Below are positions 59,063 through 64,000 of a stretch of 64,000 nt of DNA, in pieces. The first letter of the stretch is position 1. Each line of letters opens with the position of its first letter. Both the position numbers and the translations under genes were made by a program. Origin of the DNA: Epiperipatus broadwayi (lineage: Eukaryota; Onychophora; Udeonychophora; Euonychophora; Peripatidae); the NCBI GenBank assembly GCA_028023455.1, contig JAQFVV010000003.1:3018925-3082924 (forward strand). Reading direction: 5' to 3'. The notes beneath the pieces were generated by a model. The model searched no databases. It was given only the letters and a program-made list of their open reading frames with translations, and had not been told where the DNA came from.

Positions 59063-61913
59063 CACCAGATTGCAACACATTCAACAATTATGGAGATTTA
59101 TTTATTTACGAATGGCGATCACCAAATATATATATTCATTGTAATCTTATGTGGACTTATTTCTACCAAATGGACACCTAAATATTTAAACATGTAATCT
59201 AGATTAAAACAAATACTTAAGTAAAATTTAATTATTTATTATATTCCTTTTTTTATTGGAATCTTTCATAATTCCTTCTCTTTTCCTTTTAGCAACCCAA
59301 ACTGACTCGATCTATTAATAAAACCAAAACACAAATGTAAATTTACATGCAAAACTTATATCTTTTTTTAAATGCGATTCAAATTATTTAATAAATGTTC
59401 TTTTCTCGAGGGAACATGTATTGTCACTTTCCCTATGGGCAATAGCAATCCAAGTTGATTATGACAATCCTAACTAAGTAGGAGTGAACTCAAGGGCAAC
59501 TTACTATTGCAACACCCAAACCCTCTCTTTTTAATGTTGAATAATATATTCAAAACCTTAAAAAATTAACACAAATGTCCACTGTTTGCTTGCAGTCTTT
59601 GCGCATTCTTTTTCTTTCAAATACCAGGTTCCACCCTAAGGTACTTCTGTTACTTATGGATGAACCTATTAATTAAATCTTTATTTCCCCTCCTGTTTTA
59701 GCTTTTTAGATTGAGCAGTTAATATTCATTCCCATATACATACTTGAAATATAATAATAGATAGAGAATTATATAAACAAAACAAATTTTTGATTAATGA
59801 AAATTAGAAATATATAATTAATCAACCCTCTCTATTGTTGAAACTTTTTTCTTTACAATTAAGTGAATATATTCTATTACTCTATTAAGCCATAATAAAA
59901 AAAAGGTTCTTGAAGAAAAGTTCATAATTATTCTGATCGATCAGTGGTGTGCCTTTATCCAACAGGTTAAAGTTCTTGTATGAATTTTCTTGCAATGGCT
60001 GGCATGAATCCTCTGACAGTTCCATTGCTTTGAATTGGTTTCCTCAGTTGGCTCTGCACATTTTTGTTTCCCTTGGTTGGCATTCACGCATGTAGTTTCA
60101 GATGTGATAGGAGATGAAATTCACTGAGGGGAAAGTCCTAATATCCTTTAGCCGGCCAATATTTTCTCTGCACTGTATAACATTTTTAATTTCTCTTCAT
60201 GGTGCTTAAACTGTATATTGATACGAGTTCAAGCCAAATCAAAATACAAAGTCAAATGGCAAGTAAAATGCCAAGTAGCCCAAACAAAAAGAAATTCCAT
60301 AATTTATACATTTTGAGTTCTTTCAAGATCCGGATTCACATTTTTAATTTATTTTTAGCTATATTTTAACCTTTTTATTTATGTCCTTTTTGGTCATTCA
60401 GTTTTTTTCAACTAGTGTAAAGTTCTGGTTTAATTAGCATAATAAATAACGAAATACTTTTGATATCTGAAGTTTCAACAATAGAGCTAATTACAGGAAA
60501 AAATCTATACTTTTTTTTCTTTCCCCCATTCTTCTCTTTCCAAGAATTAGAATTAAGACAAAAAAAAAACCTTTTATTAAAAAAAACTTTCAAGATCTTA
60601 TTTTTATCTTGATTTAATTTATTTTAATAATTAAACTAAAGGAATGTTGATTCCTTCGAGATCTTCGAGATAAATAAAAAAAAAACTTTTAAAATAATAT
60701 TTAAAAAAAAATTGTCATTTTAAACTAATATGTACACCCTTTTAATAAATTATATATATATGCATATTATAATGGAACAGCTGGGTACACCATATATGTG
60801 ACGACACGAATACAACTCAGTAGTTGGATGATTTGAATGAAATGTGTCAAACAACCTACAACAAGTCATATCCTAAATTTGTGATTCGACACCCCATTTA
60901 GATGTGTCGTATGTTACTGAATCCGAAAAGGCATATAACAAAGGGAGCGCATCTCACTTCTGTATACCTAGCTCTTCGAATAGGATACTAAAGATGTCAC
61001 AATGAAATGCACAGTTCCAAGTCACATCTACTTTCAATATACTAACTCATAATTTACTTACAATATTTCAATATGATCTAGACTAATGCACATTCATTAC
61101 ATCTCCCTTTTTAGGCCCCATTACACCACAGAATTCAAACTCAGGGAGTTCTTGCAGTCAGCTCTCTTCAGGGATGGACTTACTCAATTATTAACCAAAC
61201 ATGCCTATATGTAAGCATATATATAGGAAAATGCTGATGATGATCAGTTATCTATAAGAGCAATACATAATGATGATGATCACCAAACTTTTAATGGTGT
61301 AAATTCATGATGATGATGATGATCAAACATCTAGTGATATAAATGCACAATGATGATGTTGATGATCAAACAGAGATCAAAGTGATTTAAACAACTTAAT
61401 ATGTTTATTAACTTCATATATAATAAATATTTACAAACAAAAAATAATAAAATAAATAAATACTCGGTTATCAAGAATGGTTTTCTATCATTTTGATGGC
61501 TTCACACAACGAAACACAATGATGTGAAGTATATTATATACAAAATTATATTATATAATTCATTAAATATATACATAAAACAAAAAAAAAAAAGCAAAAT
61601 GAGAGTTCACTAATTCTAAAACTATCCCATTAATGTAAGTATTAGAAAGATATTTTTAGGCACGGGTAAATATATTTATAACAATTTTTTTATTAAAATA
61701 TATATATAGCCCCACTCCCATCTATATGGGTGTGTAAGTCGTAGTAAAAAAAATTAATGATAGATATGAAAAAGACCATTCACTCAGTGGGTTAATTGTG
61801 CACTCAGAAATAAAACAAAATTACAAGTAAACATTATTAAAACTTATTAGTAAATAATATAGTTTTGTTTGTCCTAAAGTTTGCCATCAATGTTAAATAT
61901 ATAAAAACCTTAC
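59063..61913. other. Copine intron (4.7 kb) unassigned DNA
   Basis: Less AT-biased islands at 59400-59700, 59930-60190 and 60780-61200 look like old repeats or LTR-type DNA, but I could not name them. A (GATGAT)n microsatellite is at 61225-61370. Confidence 0.35.
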
Positions 61914-61956
61914 TTGAGGTTGCCTTGATGGATCAATGTTGAATTTCCAGAGGAAT
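61914..61956 (-). CDS. Copine exon (inter-C2 linker, first exon seen here)
   Basis: This 43-base exon is bounded by an ACAG acceptor and a GTAAGG donor. It starts with two bases of a split codon, then reads SSGNSTLIHQGNL, and ends with AA, which the next exon's first G turns into Lys. The position and composition (Ser/Gly start, variable hydrophobic middle) match the linker that follows the first C2 domain in copines, which is poorly conserved. The acceptor has a weak pyrimidine tract. Support is mainly the codon phase with the 57.2 kb exon and its placement. It is the least certain of the five exons, because the linker carries no strongly diagnostic motif. Confidence 0.65.
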
Positions 61957-62125
61957 CTGTAAATTTACTTTTATTAAAAATAATACATATTAATTGACTA
62001 TGATTCCTTTTTTAAAATACATCAACATATGACCCATCTATTCACTGCTCCCACTTTTAAATTGCAGGTGATTAAATTTGAAAAATGAATCTTGAATACA
62101 CAATAAAAAAAATTAGTCAAGTATT

Positions 62126-62225
62126 GATAGTCGAGAGGTCAGCGACAGCTGCTTTACAAGCAGTTCTCCTGGGTTAGCGGGTTTGCTTCCTGGATGATGC
62201 TATGACACATGAGAAAAAAAAATTA
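62126..62225 (+). repeat. tRNA-derived SINE
   Basis: GTCGAGAGGTCAGCGACAGC is followed by an anticodon arm GCTGCTTTACAAGCAG, a B box GGGTTTGCTTCC, then GATGATGCTATGACACATGA and an A run. It is nearly the same as the minus-strand copy at 19870-19980. Confidence 0.8.
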
Positions 62226-63039
62226 CAATACATAAACTTTCAAATATAAATAATAAAAGCAAAAAAATAAAATAAAAATCACGTGAATCAAAACGAAATA
62301 TATTTATCTTGAGGAAAGAAAGCATTTTGTCCACAGTTAAAAGTTTATAAATTTAAATGTCAATCTCCCTGTATAACATTCATGTTCACCAACTCTGTTG
62401 ATATTTATATCTTTCATGCTGCTTGGATAAAACATACACATATGAAATATCTCTCCTGAATGTATATAAATCCATGGAAGAATGCTATACACCGGCATCT
62501 TGCAAATAGACATTTTGATGGAAAATTTTATAATTTCATAATTTCACAATTTCATAATGACATTGAAGCTAACTTTGGAACATCCTACAGTACTGGTTTC
62601 TTTACCCCACACACATTGTAATGATTCCTTTATAATTGACTATTATTTATTGTGGCTTATATATATAAAAATAGCTTTTAAAAAAAACAGTCAATTTCTA
62701 GTAGTTTCCCATTTCCTTTGCATCATTTCCATAATAATGAATCCTAGCTTGCAGAATAAATTAAGTCATTAGTTCATTCCTGTTAATTATAAATTGAAGT
62801 TTAACTTTCCAGTTTCCTTCTATGCAAAATAAAGATTTTATATTATCTTGAAACTACAGATTTTACTGTTTTTCGATGCCAAACAGTTTTTGTTTAAACA
62901 GAACAAAATAAAAGACTTTTTTTTCTTTGTGCTGACAGTTCAATTGTTAGTTTCCAAGTGAAGAAACACTCAATTTTCTTGAGCTAGCTAAAACCTTTTG
63001 TTACAACTTAATAAAAAAGAAAAAACAAATTATATAAAA

Positions 63040-63169
<130 letters not shown>

Positions 63170-63689
63170 TAATCTTCATTATTTCAAATTTGACCACTTA
63201 GCAACAATTTTGATCTCATATAATTTTTGATCTTTGCTTATGTCTGTTATATAAGTCAATCAATTAGTATTTTAGTTAATGATCTTAAATGAATAAAAGA
63301 AAAACAATTAATTTCTACAAATAGACAAACATATTAGTTTATATGTATGTTTATATGCATATATACTTCATGTATAAAACAAATTTATTTGATTTCTCAC
63401 AATAGATAAAAAAAAATAATTAATTTCTCAAACATATTAGTTTATATGTAGGTTTATATATGTATATGCAACATGTGTATAAGCAAGTATGTAGGAAATT
63501 TTATTTGCCTACTACTTGGACTGAATTCAAATAGTGTGAAAAAACTGGGACAGGTGTGAAGGTTGGTTGTAAGCCATCTCTTACAATATATATATATGAG
63601 ATGGCAGAAAATATCGGCTCATTGCATTCTCTCAGAAAAAATAATAATAAAAACATTTAATTACCTCTTGAGGTCTTTTCCTCATTCTC

Positions 63690-63960
63690 CTTTCTTGGAG
63701 TTATAGTTAATCTTAAACAGGGGTTCAATGCAATTACCCCACCTAACTTTAGTATTATCTTCCCCTTCCCCAGGATCATTATATTCCATATCAACCAATA
63801 TTTCTAATGCTTCTATTGATAAACAGCAGTTTTCAGCCAGCTTGCATCAGATCTCTATTAGAAGATTATATTTTATGGTCCTTACAACCTGGAATTGATC
63901 CATAAGGTAAGCTCCCACCACTCTGAGTTTTTCCACTTGACATTGGAAAAATTAATTATA
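63690..63960 (-). pseudogene. Coding-like relic at the right edge, unidentified
   Basis: One minus-strand frame stays open for about 90 codons except for a single TGA. It reads CQVEKLRVVGAYLMDQFQVV, RTIKYNLLIEI, stop, CKLAENCCLSIEALEILVDM, EYNDPGEGEDNTKVRW and GNCIEPLFKINYNSKK. The composition is that of a real protein, possibly a retroelement gag or a retropseudogene. I do not recognise the family. It could also be an exon with a mutation, but no clear splice sites fit. Confidence 0.35.
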
Positions 63961-64000
63961 GGTCTCATCTCTGTTTGATCTACACTTTCTTGTGATATTC

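Overview
The window is strongly AT-rich eukaryotic DNA. Nearly all of it is intron sequence of one large animal gene, a copine, read on the minus strand. Five coding exons can be placed at 61914-61956, 57213-57244, 41168-41199, 5257-5360 and 5071-5175. All have GT/AG borders, their codon phases join without a break, and the joined reading covers the linker between the two copine C2 domains and the first half of the second C2 domain. Two of these exons are only 32 bases long and sit in introns of about 4.7, 16.0 and 35.8 kb. The first C2 domain should lie beyond position 64000. The rest of the second C2 domain and the vWA-like domain were not found below 5071.

The introns are packed with transposon remains. 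They include an APE-endonuclease LINE at 13.7-19.2 kb on the minus strand, with two more 3' ends of the same family at 22.4 and 58.7 kb. A second, older LINE lies at 31.4-34.3 kb and a faint RTE-like one at 37.7-38.8 kb. There are three Penelope-like elements with inverted terminal copies, GIY-YIG endonuclease and hammerhead-ribozyme motifs, and a non-autonomous hAT element with an exact 8-bp target duplication. There is also a gag-like fragment, several tRNA-derived SINEs, and retropseudogene-like remains (an eIF4H-like RRM fragment, an acidic protein and a Lys/Glu-rich protein).

The most unusual content is at least three unrelated families of palindromic (foldback) elements, at 20.4, 30.1-31.3, 31.98, 32.5, 39.3, 46.4, 50.3 and 54.3 kb. 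Each is a long inverted repeat followed by a short unpaired 3' tail. Five carry exact 13-15 bp direct repeats at their borders and a sixth has an imperfect pair. This points to LINE-mediated retroposition of hairpin RNAs and not to cut-and-paste transposition. Further large palindromes are at 41.6 kb (400 bases from a copine micro-exon), 52.4-53.1 kb and 55.3 kb.

The organism is an invertebrate animal with large, transposon-rich introns. Penelope elements, inverted elements and AT bias would fit a lophotrochozoan such as a cephalopod, or a chelicerate, but the sequence alone does not settle the phylum. No bacterial-type operons, CRISPR arrays or intact rRNA or tRNA genes were seen.
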